From Candidatus Amulumruptor caecigallinarius (GTDB taxonomy: Bacteria; Bacteroidota; Bacteroidia; Bacteroidales; Muribaculaceae), in assembly GCA_944321825.1 (NCBI GenBank), contig CALUMU010000002.1, forward strand, positions 62,001 through 126,000: a DNA stretch of 64,000 nt, read 5' to 3'. The first letter of the stretch is position 1. Each line of letters starts with the position of its first letter. Positions 26,059-36,022 of the stretch are shown here, piece after piece. The notes beneath the pieces are model-generated. The model did not search any database. It was given only the letters and a program-made list of their open reading frames with translations, and was not told the DNA's origin. The position numbers and the translations under genes were made by a program.

Positions 26059-27411
26059 ATGACCGCGCGTCACAGCCGCATATCCGACATGCATACAAGC
26101 CCCCCAAAAATCATCAAGGACAGCCTGTGGCTTTATGCCAGAATGGGAATCCTCCTGGTACTCAATCTCTGGACTACACGACTGCTGATCGAGTACATGG
26201 GAGTCGACGGATACGGCATATGGAGCTTGATATTAAGCATCGTGTTGGTTTGGTCGGTGCTCGGAGATATCATAGGCGATACAATAGTGCGGTATGTCAG
26301 CGTGGCGTTGGCCCGTGGACGCGATAGAAAACGATTAGATTCGATATTCAGGGTATTCACACGACTGTACCTCGGTGCTGATTTGGTAATGGTGGTATTG
26401 GCCTCCACCGTCGGATATTGGTGGCTGACATCTTATGCAGACATATCTGTGTCCGACAAAGCGGCAGTAACGCAGACTTTCTTTATCGTTATAGCGATGC
26501 TGATGATCAAGGCACTGAATGTGCCGTTTCTGTCATATCTTGTCGCACAAGAAAAATTCCGCAAATATGTAATTTTGTCGCTGGCCGAAGGCGTGGGGAC
26601 CTTTATAACGGCACTGCTGCTTCCACTTTTCCCCGACTCTGAAGCACTTATCGGCTACGGATGGATGTTGGTCATAGCCGAAAGTGCCATATTAGTCACA
26701 TACATATCCTCCTGCCGCAAGGATATATGCACACCTGCATCGTACAAGCTCGACAGGCAAGACCGCCAGCTGATGCGTGAAAGCATCAAATATATCGCAT
26801 GGATTATCATCGGCGCAAGCGCAGTCATGGTATGGATTCACGGACTTAACATAGCAGTCAACCGCATCTACGGCATCGAAGCCACCGCCGCCTGCGCCAT
26901 TGCTATGGGAATACTCGTCAGGCTGAGAGGGTTTTGCGCCAATGCCCAGAGAGCTGTGCAGCCCCGGTTGATGAAGCTCTACAGCGCCGGGCGCAAGCCA
27001 GAACTGACATCCCTCCTACGCAACTATCTTGCCGCCTCCATCCTCATCATCTCCCTGATATGCGTACCATTATGTATTTTCGCCCCTGAGCTGCTTGAAA
27101 TGTGGCTTGGAATCGTTCCGCCAACGACCGTCCAACTGACACGAGTGGTCATATTATCAGCATGGGTAATCATATTTGAAATCCCCCTTAATGCCATCAT
27201 ACACGCCTCCGGCAACATCAAGAAGTTTGAAATCGCCGAAGGCAGCGTGTTGCTGCTGATTATACCAGTGTTCTGTCTGACAGCGCTTTCAGGTGGTGCA
27301 GACCTTGTGACATCGTTCGCTTCACAATTAGCCGTCATAGCCATCGCCTTGGCAATACGAGCTGTCATCGCCGGCAGACACATAAAACGGATGACGGCGC
27401 ACCGACAATAA
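26059..27411 (+). CDS. Wzx-like polysaccharide flippase (MVF/PST family)
   Basis: A 450-residue membrane protein with about 12 helices. The start SLWLYARMGILLVLNLWTTRLLIEYMGVDGYGIWSLI is the usual PST-type opening (RLLI..LG..GYGIW.L), and FCANAQRAVQPRLMKLYSAGR lies between the two helical halves. Such proteins flip lipid-linked sugars across the inner membrane. It is far from the wza-wzc genes, so it may serve another glycan. Start ATG 26059; an ATG at codon 11 is an alternative. Confidence 0.85.
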   Translation: MTARHSRISDMHTSPPKIIKDSLWLYARMGILLVLNLWTTRLLIEYMGVDGYGIWSLILSIVLVWSVLGDIIGDTIVRYVSVALARGRDRKRLDSIFRVFTRLYLGADLVMVVLASTVGYWWLTSYADISVSDKAAVTQTFFIVIAMLMIKALNVPFLSYLVAQEKFRKYVILSLAEGVGTFITALLLPLFPDSEALIGYGWMLVIAESAILVTYISSCRKDICTPASYKLDRQDRQLMRESIKYIAWIIIGASAVMVWIHGLNIAVNRIYGIEATAACAIAMGILVRLRGFCANAQRAVQPRLMKLYSAGRKPELTSLLRNYLAASILIISLICVPLCIFAPELLEMWLGIVPPTTVQLTRVVILSAWVIIFEIPLNAIIHASGNIKKFEIAEGSVLLLIIPVFCLTALSGGADLVTSFASQLAVIAIALAIRAVIAGRHIKRMTAHRQ

Positions 27412-27484
27412 TATATCTGACAGGGAAGCAACCATTTTGGCATGTGATTTGTTAGTCTGATAGTAACAAATCACACTCTTCATC

Positions 27485-30076
27485 ATGAATTTCAACAATT
27501 TTACCATCAAGTCACAGGAAGCCATCCAGAAGGCTGTCGACGTTGCAAAAGGCAATGGGCAACAGTCCATCGAACCCGTGCATCTGCTTAAGGGTGTTAT
27601 GGCCGAAGGAGACTCCCTCATAAAGTTCCTGTTTCAGAAAGTAGGGGCAAATCTGTCACAGCTATCTGACAGGGTTGACAATGCAATCACGTCACTGCCA
27701 AAGGTCAGCGGCGGCGAGCCATACCTGAGCCGTGAATCAAACGATGTGTTGCAGAAAGCCTTTGACGTGTCCAAAAACATGGGCGATCAGTACGTCACAC
27801 TCGAAGCCCTGCTGACGGCCATTTATAAGGTCAACAGTCCGGCATCAACAATCCTCAAGGACATGGGTATCAACGAGAAGGAGCTGGAGGCAGCCATCAA
27901 CGAGCTCCGTAAAGGCAAGAAAGCCACCGACCAAAGTGCCGAAGACACATATAATGCGCTGAGCAAATACGCCATCAACCTCAACGAACGTGCCCGTGCC
28001 GGCAAACTCGACCCTGTCATAGGGCGTGACGAAGAAATCCGCCGCGTACTGCAGATTCTGAGCCGACGCACCAAAAACAACCCTATGCTCATAGGCGAAC
28101 CCGGCACAGGCAAGACCGCTATCGCCGAGGGTCTCGCACAGCGTATCGTCAGAGGCGACGTGCCGGAAAATCTCCGTTCCAAACAGATTTTTTCACTCGA
28201 CATGGGTGCCCTCGTGGCAGGCGCAAAATACAAGGGCGAGTTTGAGGAACGGCTCAAAGCCATAGTAAACGAAGTGACACAAAGCGACGGCGAGATTATC
28301 CTGTTCATCGACGAAATCCACACGCTTGTAGGTGCAGGCAAGGGTGAAGGTGCCATGGATGCCGCAAACATACTCAAACCGGCTCTGGCCCGTGGCGAAC
28401 TGCGTAGTATCGGAGCCACGACCCTCGACGAATACCAGAAGTATTTCGAGAAAGACAAAGCCCTCGAACGACGATTCCAGAAAGTGATGGTCGACGAGCC
28501 TGACGAAGCCAGTGCCATAGCAATACTCCGTGGGCTAAAAGAGCGTTACGAAAACCACCACAAAGTACGTATCCGCGACGAAGCGATTATTGCCGCCGTA
28601 ACCCTGTCGGAGCGATACATCACTGACCGTTTCCTCCCTGACAAGGCTATCGACCTGATTGACGAAGCCGCGTCCAAACTGCGTCTGGAAACAGACTCCG
28701 TGCCACAAGCCATCGACGACATCACACGCCAGATTGCCCAGAAAGAGATAGAGCGCGAAGCAATCAAGCGCGAGGGCGACGAGGCCAAGGTCAAGGAGAT
28801 AGAGAAAGAACTCGCCACCATGCGTGAGGAAGAATCGGAGTACACCGCCAAGTGGAAAGCCGAAAAAGACCTCATCAACCGCATCCAGCAAAACAAGATC
28901 GACATCGAGCAGCTCAACTTCGAGGCCGACAAAGCCGAACGTGAAGGCGACTATGCACGCGTGGCTGAAATCCGTTATGGCCAGATACAGCAGAAAGAGC
29001 ACGAAATCACAGAGGTACAGCAGCAGCTGAAAATGATGCAAGGCGACAAGGCTCTCATCAAAGAGGAAGTCGACGCTGACGACATAGCCGATGTGGTATC
29101 ACGCTGGACAGGTATCCCCGTCAACAAGATGGTGCAGAGCGAAAAAGAGAAGCTGCTGCATCTTGAAGCCGAACTCCACAAACGCGTAGTCGGACAGGAC
29201 GAAGCCATAGCCGCAATAGCAGATGCCGTGCGCCGTAGCCGTGCCGGGCTCAATGACCCTCGCCGTCCTATCGGCTCGTTCATCTTCCTCGGCACCACCG
29301 GTGTCGGCAAGACGGAGCTTGCAAAAGCTCTGGCCGAATACCTGTTTGACGACGAGAATATGATGACCCGTATCGACATGAGCGAATATCAGGAGAAACA
29401 TGCCGTGAGCCGTCTCGTCGGAGCTCCTCCCGGATATGTCGGATACGACGAAGGTGGCCAGCTGACCGAAGCCGTGCGCCGCAAACCATACTCTGTCGTA
29501 TTGTTTGACGAAATCGAGAAGGCGCATCCTGATGTATTCAACATCCTGCTGCAGGTGCTTGACGACGGCCGTCTGACCGACAACAAAGGCCGTCTGGTCA
29601 ACTTCAAGAACACCATCATAATCATGACCTCCAACATGGGTTCGCACGTAATCCGCGAAAACCTCGCAGGTCTTACACCCGAAAACCGTGACGAGAAAAT
29701 CGAGACGACCAAGGAGCAAGTCATCGAGATGCTCAAGCAGACCATACGCCCCGAATTTCTTAACCGTATCGACGAGATAATCATGTTTACACCTCTCAAT
29801 GAGGCTGAGATTGAAGAAATCGTCGGTCTGCAAATCAAGGGCATCCAAAAGATGCTGGCAAACAACGGCGTGACTCTCAAAGTCACTCCAGAGGCTGTCA
29901 AACTGCTCGCCCGTGAAGGTTACGACCCAGAGTTCGGAGCCCGTCCTGTCAAGCGAGTGATACACCGCCAAGTACTCAACCGACTGTCAAAAGACATCCT
30001 CGCACAAAAGGTAGACAAGGACAAGCCCATCGTCATCGATGTGGATACTGACGATCATCTCGTCTTTTCCAACTGA
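27485..30076 (+). CDS. clpB: ATP-dependent disaggregase ClpB
   Basis: ClpB is a hexameric AAA+ chaperone that, with DnaK, pulls proteins out of aggregates after stress. The 863 residues carry the N domain ([17 protein letters not shown]), NBD1 with Walker [14 protein letters not shown] (about 200) and Walker [10 protein letters not shown], a long coiled-coil M domain (about 400-525), and NBD2 with Walker [15 protein letters not shown] and Walker [14 protein letters not shown]. All motifs intact, length normal. No HspR or CIRCE site was seen upstream. Confidence 0.98.
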   Translation: MNFNNFTIKSQEAIQKAVDVAKGNGQQSIEPVHLLKGVMAEGDSLIKFLFQKVGANLSQLSDRVDNAITSLPKVSGGEPYLSRESNDVLQKAFDVSKNMGDQYVTLEALLTAIYKVNSPASTILKDMGINEKELEAAINELRKGKKATDQSAEDTYNALSKYAINLNERARAGKLDPVIGRDEEIRRVLQILSRRTKNNPMLIGEPGTGKTAIAEGLAQRIVRGDVPENLRSKQIFSLDMGALVAGAKYKGEFEERLKAIVNEVTQSDGEIILFIDEIHTLVGAGKGEGAMDAANILKPALARGELRSIGATTLDEYQKYFEKDKALERRFQKVMVDEPDEASAIAILRGLKERYENHHKVRIRDEAIIAAVTLSERYITDRFLPDKAIDLIDEAASKLRLETDSVPQAIDDITRQIAQKEIEREAIKREGDEAKVKEIEKELATMREEESEYTAKWKAEKDLINRIQQNKIDIEQLNFEADKAEREGDYARVAEIRYGQIQQKEHEITEVQQQLKMMQGDKALIKEEVDADDIADVVSRWTGIPVNKMVQSEKEKLLHLEAELHKRVVGQDEAIAAIADAVRRSRAGLNDPRRPIGSFIFLGTTGVGKTELAKALAEYLFDDENMMTRIDMSEYQEKHAVSRLVGAPPGYVGYDEGGQLTEAVRRKPYSVVLFDEIEKAHPDVFNILLQVLDDGRLTDNKGRLVNFKNTIIIMTSNMGSHVIRENLAGLTPENRDEKIETTKEQVIEMLKQTIRPEFLNRIDEIIMFTPLNEAEIEEIVGLQIKGIQKMLANNGVTLKVTPEAVKLLAREGYDPEFGARPVKRVIHRQVLNRLSKDILAQKVDKDKPIVIDVDTDDHLVFSN

Positions 30077-30098
30077 CCAAACCCCATAGCAATAATAG

Positions 30099-30138
30099 GC
30101 AACAGGCTGCACCACTTTTTGTTGGCGCAGCCTGTTGC
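30099..30138. terminator. terminator hairpin after clpB
   Basis: Perfect 12-bp inverted repeat GCAACAGGCTGC (30099-30110) and GCAGCCTGTTGC (30127-30138), with a T-rich loop. It is 22 bases after the clpB stop, between convergent genes. The downstream T-run is weak. Confidence 0.65.
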
Positions 30139-30216
30139 TGTATAGGGATATGGACTATCTATACATCGATGATTTTGACGATTATAGCCGAAACATACCA
30201 TGGCAATGTAATACCC

Positions 30217-31386
30217 TCAATCCTGCTGATTATAGAGATACGTCATAATATCTATATCGGCCTGTGTAAGGTCGACATGCCGGCGCGACATAACGATACG
30301 TGCTGTGTCAATCAGCTCGTCCAGGCTGCATTTGGTCATCTTCAGCGGCGAACCGAAGCTGAACGACGGGATGTACGTCCTCGGAAATCCTGCCCCGAAG
30401 AAATTCACTCCTACCCCTACTGTCGTTGCAGTGTTTAACGATGTGTTGATAGCGAGCTTGGAGTAATCGCCCATGATGAGGCCGCAGAACTGCTCATCAG
30501 TTTTGACAAACCCTTTTTTCTCGTAGCTCCACACCTTGATTTTAGCATAATTGTTTTTGAGATTGGATGACGTAGCAGCGGCTCCGATATTGCACCACTC
30601 CCCTACCACAGCATTGAGCAGCACGCCGTCATGAGCCTTGTTGCTGTAGCCCTGTATCACAGCATTGGCCAATTCGCCAGCCACACGGCACTGCGGACCC
30701 ACAGTGGTATCTTCATAAATCATGGTGTTCATCTTGACCTTAGAGTCAGCCATAATAGCTATGGGACCGCGCAGACGCGCACCCTCCATGATTTCAACAC
30801 CTTTGGCTATATATATGGGACCATGTTTGACATTAAATGAAGCACACTCTATCTCGCACCCTTCCTCAACGAAAAGCTGCGAACGGTCACCGATGACTAC
30901 ATTCGTGTCACTGATGGGCGCACTCGCCACTCCGTCGGTAAGGATGCGGAAATCGTTGCGTATCTCATCACCATTGAGCTTAAAAACATCAATTACGGTA
31001 GATACCGATTTCACATCTATCGGAGCTGTCTGCCGAGGAGCTTTTTTGAAGTCATCGAGCGAGCCTCTGAACGCTATGACACTGTCATCCCTGGCATCGG
31101 TGAGAGCCTGTCCCTCCTCAAGCATCGGAATCATGGCTACCAAACGAGGGTCAGGCAAGACATCTCCCGCAATAAAAAGATTCGAGCGGTCAGCCGGGTT
31201 GCTTATGCCGAATTTTACGCTCAGATAGCCCTGGGTCAGCCAGCTGTACGTGCCATGCAGCATACGCTCCCACTTCTGACGGATAGTCAACGCGCCGACC
31301 CTTATATCAGCCACCGGGCGTGTGAATGTCAACGGTAGCAGCCCTGTACGTGCAGGTTCTCGATCAAATAGAATGACGTTTTCCAT
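30217..31386 (-). CDS. GlmU-like sugar nucleotidyltransferase / acetyltransferase (alternative Bacteroidota type)
   Basis: A 389-residue protein of the alternative GlmU family found in Bacteroidota. The N-terminal part opens ENVILFDREPARTGLLPLTFTRPVADIRVG, a divergent nucleotidyltransferase start, and the C-terminal half is a left-handed beta helix with hexapeptide-like turns (GPIYIAKGVEIMEGARLRGPI, VVGEWCNIGAAATSSNLKNNYA). It is thought to make UDP-GlcNAc for cell wall and lipid A when classical GlmU is absent; that role is by family only. It follows nhaA by 38 bases on the same strand. Confidence 0.85.
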   Translation of the reverse strand: MENVILFDREPARTGLLPLTFTRPVADIRVGALTIRQKWERMLHGTYSWLTQGYLSVKFGISNPADRSNLFIAGDVLPDPRLVAMIPMLEEGQALTDARDDSVIAFRGSLDDFKKAPRQTAPIDVKSVSTVIDVFKLNGDEIRNDFRILTDGVASAPISDTNVVIGDRSQLFVEEGCEIECASFNVKHGPIYIAKGVEIMEGARLRGPIAIMADSKVKMNTMIYEDTTVGPQCRVAGELANAVIQGYSNKAHDGVLLNAVVGEWCNIGAAATSSNLKNNYAKIKVWSYEKKGFVKTDEQFCGLIMGDYSKLAINTSLNTATTVGVGVNFFGAGFPRTYIPSFSFGSPLKMTKCSLDELIDTARIVMSRRHVDLTQADIDIMTYLYNQQD

Positions 31387-31424
31387 GAATTGATATGTTA
31401 AGTGAGTTTCAATTTAAATTATAA

Positions 31425-32831
31425 TCAATCCTCGTCCTCATCGCTTGCTGTCTTGGGCAGTGTAAAGTGCAGCAACACAAATCCTAAGATTCCGGCAAGG
31501 AACGAACCTACGACAATGCCTATCTTGGCATGGTTAAGCAGGTCCACACTGGCAGCGTCCGCTCCGGGGAAACTGAGGTTGGCTATAAAGAGGCTGACGG
31601 TAAAACCTATGCCACCCAGTACGGCGACCGATGCCATCATCTTCCAGTTGGCACGTGAAGGCATCGGAGCCCACCCGAGCTTGACCGTAAGCCACGAGAA
31701 TGCAAAGATTCCGAGGAATTTGCCCAAAACCAGACCGCATATAACCGCAAGCGATATTCCTTCAACGATAGTGACAGGCTCAATATTCAGCAGGAATATG
31801 CCGGCATTGGCAAACGCGAATATCGGTATTATCATGTAAGTGACAATCGGATGCAGCGAGTCTTCAAGTTCCTGCAGCGGTGAGATGACTTTATCCGAAG
31901 CATGTTCCACCTGTTTGAGCCACGCCATCTGTTCATGGTTAAGAATCGTCCTCTGGGTAAGCTGTTCGTCGGCCTCCGCCTTGAAATTGGATATGGCCGA
32001 CCGTATCATCTGCACATATTTCTTGGGCGCAAAAACCGGTGTAGCCGGCACGCAGAAAGCCACCAAAACTCCGGCAATGGTAGGATGTATGCCCGAATTG
32101 AGGAATAAGAACCAGACTACTCCACCGATACCGATATAGAAAATTTTGCTCTGGATATGCATCTTCGAGCCCAGCAGCAGCAACACCAGAAGCCCTACGG
32201 CATAAACAAGCAGCATCGCGTCAATATGCCCGCTATAAAAAGCCGCAATCACTATGATGCCGCCGATATCATCCACCACAGCCAGCGTGGTCAGGAATAT
32301 CTTAAGCGACAACGGCACCCGCTTTCCGAGCATGGCGAGCACACCCAACGAAAAAGCGATGTCGGTAGCCATCGGGATTGCCGCGCCCCCTTCATATGCA
32401 GTGCCATGTGCAAAAAAGAAATAGATAAGCACCGGGGCTATCATACCGCCAATGGCACCCATTATGGGCAGAAAAGCCTGTCTAAACGACGACAATTCGC
32501 CCACGAGCACCTCGCGCTTTATCTCAAGACCGATAGTAAAGAAAAACACAGCCATGAGCGCATCGTTAATAAATGCAAGCATGTTCATCGGCTGTCCGTG
32601 GTGGCTGAAAAGGTTGAAACCTCCCACCTGCAGACGCACTTCCTGCGTCCAGAACTCATTGTAATATTCCTTGATACCGGGGATGTTAGCCACTATCAAG
32701 GCAAGCCCGGTAGCGAAAAGAAGCACATTGCCGGCCGTAGCATGGCGGCGCAATGCCTGGCGCGTAGAGTAAAACACCTTGTGTGTCAGTGTCGCCGAAG
32801 CGTCGCGCAATAAGTTTGGATTAATAGTCAT
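31425..32831 (-). CDS. nhaA: Na+/H+ antiporter NhaA
   Basis: NhaA exchanges two protons for one sodium ion across the inner membrane for pH and salt balance. The 468 residues include the conserved ATDIAFSLGVLAML (first Asp) and TTLAVVDDIGGIIVIA (the ion-binding Asp pair), plus GLEIKREVLVGEL and the C-terminal GGIGFTVSLFI. A hydrophilic insert (about 285-330) and an acidic tail DEDED are somewhat longer than in E. coli. The start is preceded by a TATCTTTG box. Confidence 0.95.
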   Translation of the reverse strand: MTINPNLLRDASATLTHKVFYSTRQALRRHATAGNVLLFATGLALIVANIPGIKEYYNEFWTQEVRLQVGGFNLFSHHGQPMNMLAFINDALMAVFFFTIGLEIKREVLVGELSSFRQAFLPIMGAIGGMIAPVLIYFFFAHGTAYEGGAAIPMATDIAFSLGVLAMLGKRVPLSLKIFLTTLAVVDDIGGIIVIAAFYSGHIDAMLLVYAVGLLVLLLLGSKMHIQSKIFYIGIGGVVWFLFLNSGIHPTIAGVLVAFCVPATPVFAPKKYVQMIRSAISNFKAEADEQLTQRTILNHEQMAWLKQVEHASDKVISPLQELEDSLHPIVTYMIIPIFAFANAGIFLLNIEPVTIVEGISLAVICGLVLGKFLGIFAFSWLTVKLGWAPMPSRANWKMMASVAVLGGIGFTVSLFIANLSFPGADAASVDLLNHAKIGIVVGSFLAGILGFVLLHFTLPKTASDEDED

Positions 32832-32959
32832 CTTCGGGATTTTTGTTAATAATCAGGATTGTTACGCTAATGTATAACACTATTGCAACATGCGAGTGTT
32901 CACGCTAATAACTGATTTAAATTTCAACCGCAAGCATCATAACACTCTGCAATTTGTGG

Positions 32960-32999
32960 CAAAGATAAGAAAAAAGCATAATGTTTTTGCGTATCTTTG
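32960..32999. promoter_or_regulatory. divergent -7 boxes between nhaA and the PEP-synthase-like gene
   Basis: TATCTTTG occurs on minus (32960-32967) and again on plus (32992-32999), each pointing at its gene. The gap from 32832 to 33034 holds nothing else recognisable. -33 elements are weak. Confidence 0.5.
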
Positions 33000-33034
33000 T
33001 GGAAACCTTTTTGCAAGGCAGTAACGCTAAGAGC

Positions 33035-36010
33035 ATGAACGAAGAAACCCTTAACCAATTATACCTTAAAGATACCGCATTCCAGGACCTGATGCAGCGG
33101 CGTATATTCAATGTGCTGCTGATAGCGTCACCTTACGATGCATTTATGATGGAGGACGACGGACGTGTGGAGGAACAGCTGTTTTTCGAGTACGTGTCGC
33201 TCAACCTGTCAAGTCCGCCACGAGTCACCAAAGCCCGCTCAAACGCCGAAGCACTCGAAAAGCTCGAGCAAAACAAATTCGACATGGTGATTACGATGCC
33301 AGGCGTAGACATATCCGAGACCTTCACCGGGGCACAGACAATAAAAAGCCTATATCCCGACCTGCCCATAGTAGTCCTGACGCCTTTCAGCAAAGAGGTG
33401 TCACGACGGCTTGCCAATGAGGATTTGGCCTGTGTCGACTACGTGTTTTCATGGCTCGGCAATGTGGATTTGCTGCTTGCCATCATAAAACTGATGGAGG
33501 ACAAAGCTAATGCCGAAAACGACATCAACAACGTAGGGGTGCAGATGATAATGCTTGTCGAGGACTCTGTGAGGTTCTATTCGTCAGCACTGCCCCATCT
33601 CTATAAATTCCTCTTCAAACAGTCACGTATCTTTGCCACCGAAGCCCTTAACGAGCACGAGCAGATGCTTCGCATGCGTGGCCGCCCCAAAGTAATGCTG
33701 GCCCGTACTTACGAAGAAGCCGTGGAGCTGTATGACAAGTTCGGACATAACATGCTCGGAGTCATCAGCGACATATCGTTCAAGCGCGACGGCATAAAAG
33801 ATACACAAGCCGGCATCAGACTCACCGAATACCTCAATGAAAGGGATCCGATGCTCCCTGTCATACTCGAATCAAGCGACAGCGAGAATAAAGCCATAGT
33901 CGAGAAGCTCGGACACCAGTTTATAGACAAGAACAGCAAAAAATTCCCGGTAGACCTCGGCGATGCAATCATGACCACATTCGGATTCGGAGACTTCATA
34001 CTCCGCAACCCGACCACAGGTCAAGAGATAATGCGCATAACCTCGCTTAAAGATATGCAATACAACATCTTTAAGATTCCTGACGAGACGCTGTTTTACC
34101 ACTCGCGCCGCAACGACATCTCCCGATGGCTCTACAGCCGCGCTTTGTTTCCTATCGCCGACATCATCAAGGAACACCGTTTTCAAGACCTGAGCGAAGC
34201 ACCCGTGGTCAAACAGCTGTTTTTCGACCTGATAGTGAAATATCGCAAGATGAAAAACCGTGGTGTAGTCGCTGTGTTCAAAAAGGGGAGATTCGACAAA
34301 TACAGCAATTTCGCCCGTATCGGGCAAGGGTCGTTAGGGGGCAAGGGTCGCGGTCTGGCATTTATAGACTCCATCATCAAGCACAACCCTGTGTGCGACG
34401 ATTTCGACGGCATCACCATAAGCATCCCCCGTACCGTGGTGCTGTGTACCGACGTGTTCGACGAGTTCATGTCGAGCAACAACCTCTACCCTCTTGCCTT
34501 GAGCGATGCCCCCGATGCAGAGATATTGCACCATTTCCTACAGGCACGTCTGCCCGAATATCTGATCGAAGATTTCTTCGCATTGTTTGAGGTCATCGAC
34601 AAGCCTTTGGCCATCAGAAGTTCGAGTCTGCTTGAAGATTCCCACTACCAGCCGTTTGCAGGCATCTATTCCACTTACATGATACCGCATGTAAAGGATA
34701 AATACGAGATGTTGCGTCTGCTGAGTTGCGCCATCAAAGGGGTGTATGCGTCGGTGTATTTCGCTGACAGCAAAGCCTATATGACAGCCACGAGCAATGT
34801 TATCGATCAGGAAAAGATGGCTGTCATCATCCAAGAAGTCATCGGCAAGGATGTCGACGGTATGTATTTCCCGTCGTTCTCCGGGGTGGGCCGTTCTCTC
34901 AACTACTACCCTATCAACGACGAGAAGCCCGAGGACGGAGTCGCCGAGATAGCCGTCGGTCTTGGGAAATATATCGTTGACGGAGGTGCCGGGTTGAGGT
35001 TTTCGCCGCTTCACCCAGAGAAAGTGCTGCAGACCTCAGAACTCGACCTTGCCTTACGCGACACACAGCGGCGGATGAACGCCCTCGACATGACCAATGT
35101 CGATGCCGACTTCAACGTTGACGACGGGTTCAACCTCCTCAATCTCAAAGTGCAGGATATAGCCGAAAAGGGAGCATTGAAATATTTGGTTTCAACCTAT
35201 GACCATAACAATGCCATGCTGCGCGACACAGATGCCGGGACAGGCCGCAAGGTGGTCACATTCAACAACGTCCTGAAGCATGGGGTATTCCCTCTGGCCA
35301 AAGCAGTGGATTTCATGCTCACTAAAGGCAGTCAGGAAATGGCACGACCCGTAGAGATAGAATTTGCCGGCATCGTCGAACCCGACGCTTCCACCAAAGA
35401 GCAGCATAAAGGGCAGCTTTTCTGGCTCCAGATCCGGCCTATCGTGGACCGCAAGGAACTTGTGGACGACTCCATGATGTCAGCACGTGACGAGGATGTG
35501 CTGCTGCGCAGCCACACCGCACTCGGCCATGGCAATGTCGAAGGTGTCAAGACCATCGTGTACATCCGCCCAGAGCAATTCTCATCGAGCCGCAACGATT
35601 TCATAGCCCGTGAAGTAGCCAAAATCAATCATGAAATGGTGGAGCGTAACGAAGGCTACATCCTGATAGGTCCCGGACGTTGGGGGTCAAGCGACACCGC
35701 TCTGGGCATACCTGTAAAATGGCCGCATATCGCCGGGGCAAAACTCATTGTCGAATCCTCACTCCCCGGATATCGCATAGAACCCAGCCAAGGCACACAT
35801 TTTTTCCAAAACCTTACATCCTTCGGTGTCGGGTATTTCACTATAGATACCAGACGAGAAACAGGTTTTGTAGACTATGAACTGCTAAATTCGATGCCGG
35901 CGACTTATGAGAGCGAAAACATCCGCATAGTCCGCTTCGACTCCGACCTGCCCATCGGCATCAATGGCATGAAAGGCGAAGGAGTAGTACTTAAACCTGT
36001 CACCAAATAA
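33035..36010 (+). CDS. fusion of two receiver-like domains with a PEP-synthase/PPDK N-terminal ATP-grasp domain
   Basis: A 991-residue cytoplasmic protein from ATG 33035. Residues about 24-150 look like a receiver fold in which the phospho-acceptor site reads FDMVITMPG, with Thr for Asp. Residues about 168-310 are a second receiver with intact acid pair (LVEDS, 176-177), acceptor Asp (VISDISF, about 246), Ser (LESSD) and Lys (KNSKKF). A linker leads to a PPDK_N-type ATP-grasp domain: GGKGRGLAF (435-443), RSSSLLEDS (528-536). The C-terminus has GPGRWGSSD and GTHFFQNLTSFG. The phosphohistidine swivel (GG.TSHAA) and the PEP-binding barrel of true PEP synthase are both absent. Function unknown; a phosphorylation-controlled ATP-dependent enzyme is likely. 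Confidence 0.85.
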   Translation: MNEETLNQLYLKDTAFQDLMQRRIFNVLLIASPYDAFMMEDDGRVEEQLFFEYVSLNLSSPPRVTKARSNAEALEKLEQNKFDMVITMPGVDISETFTGAQTIKSLYPDLPIVVLTPFSKEVSRRLANEDLACVDYVFSWLGNVDLLLAIIKLMEDKANAENDINNVGVQMIMLVEDSVRFYSSALPHLYKFLFKQSRIFATEALNEHEQMLRMRGRPKVMLARTYEEAVELYDKFGHNMLGVISDISFKRDGIKDTQAGIRLTEYLNERDPMLPVILESSDSENKAIVEKLGHQFIDKNSKKFPVDLGDAIMTTFGFGDFILRNPTTGQEIMRITSLKDMQYNIFKIPDETLFYHSRRNDISRWLYSRALFPIADIIKEHRFQDLSEAPVVKQLFFDLIVKYRKMKNRGVVAVFKKGRFDKYSNFARIGQGSLGGKGRGLAFIDSIIKHNPVCDDFDGITISIPRTVVLCTDVFDEFMSSNNLYPLALSDAPDAEILHHFLQARLPEYLIEDFFALFEVIDKPLAIRSSSLLEDSHYQPFAGIYSTYMIPHVKDKYEMLRLLSCAIKGVYASVYFADSKAYMTATSNVIDQEKMAVIIQEVIGKDVDGMYFPSFSGVGRSLNYYPINDEKPEDGVAEIAVGLGKYIVDGGAGLRFSPLHPEKVLQTSELDLALRDTQRRMNALDMTNVDADFNVDDGFNLLNLKVQDIAEKGALKYLVSTYDHNNAMLRDTDAGTGRKVVTFNNVLKHGVFPLAKAVDFMLTKGSQEMARPVEIEFAGIVEPDASTKEQHKGQLFWLQIRPIVDRKELVDDSMMSARDEDVLLRSHTALGHGNVEGVKTIVYIRPEQFSSSRNDFIAREVAKINHEMVERNEGYILIGPGRWGSSDTALGIPVKWPHIAGAKLIVESSLPGYRIEPSQGTHFFQNLTSFGVGYFTIDTRRETGFVDYELLNSMPATYESENIRIVRFDSDLPIGINGMKGEGVVLKPVTK

Positions 36011-36022
36011 CAACAATAACTA

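Noticed and set aside
28535-29971. Long minus-strand frames antisense to clpB
   Set aside because: They arise from codon bias in clpB; no family pattern, no start context, fully inside a certain gene.
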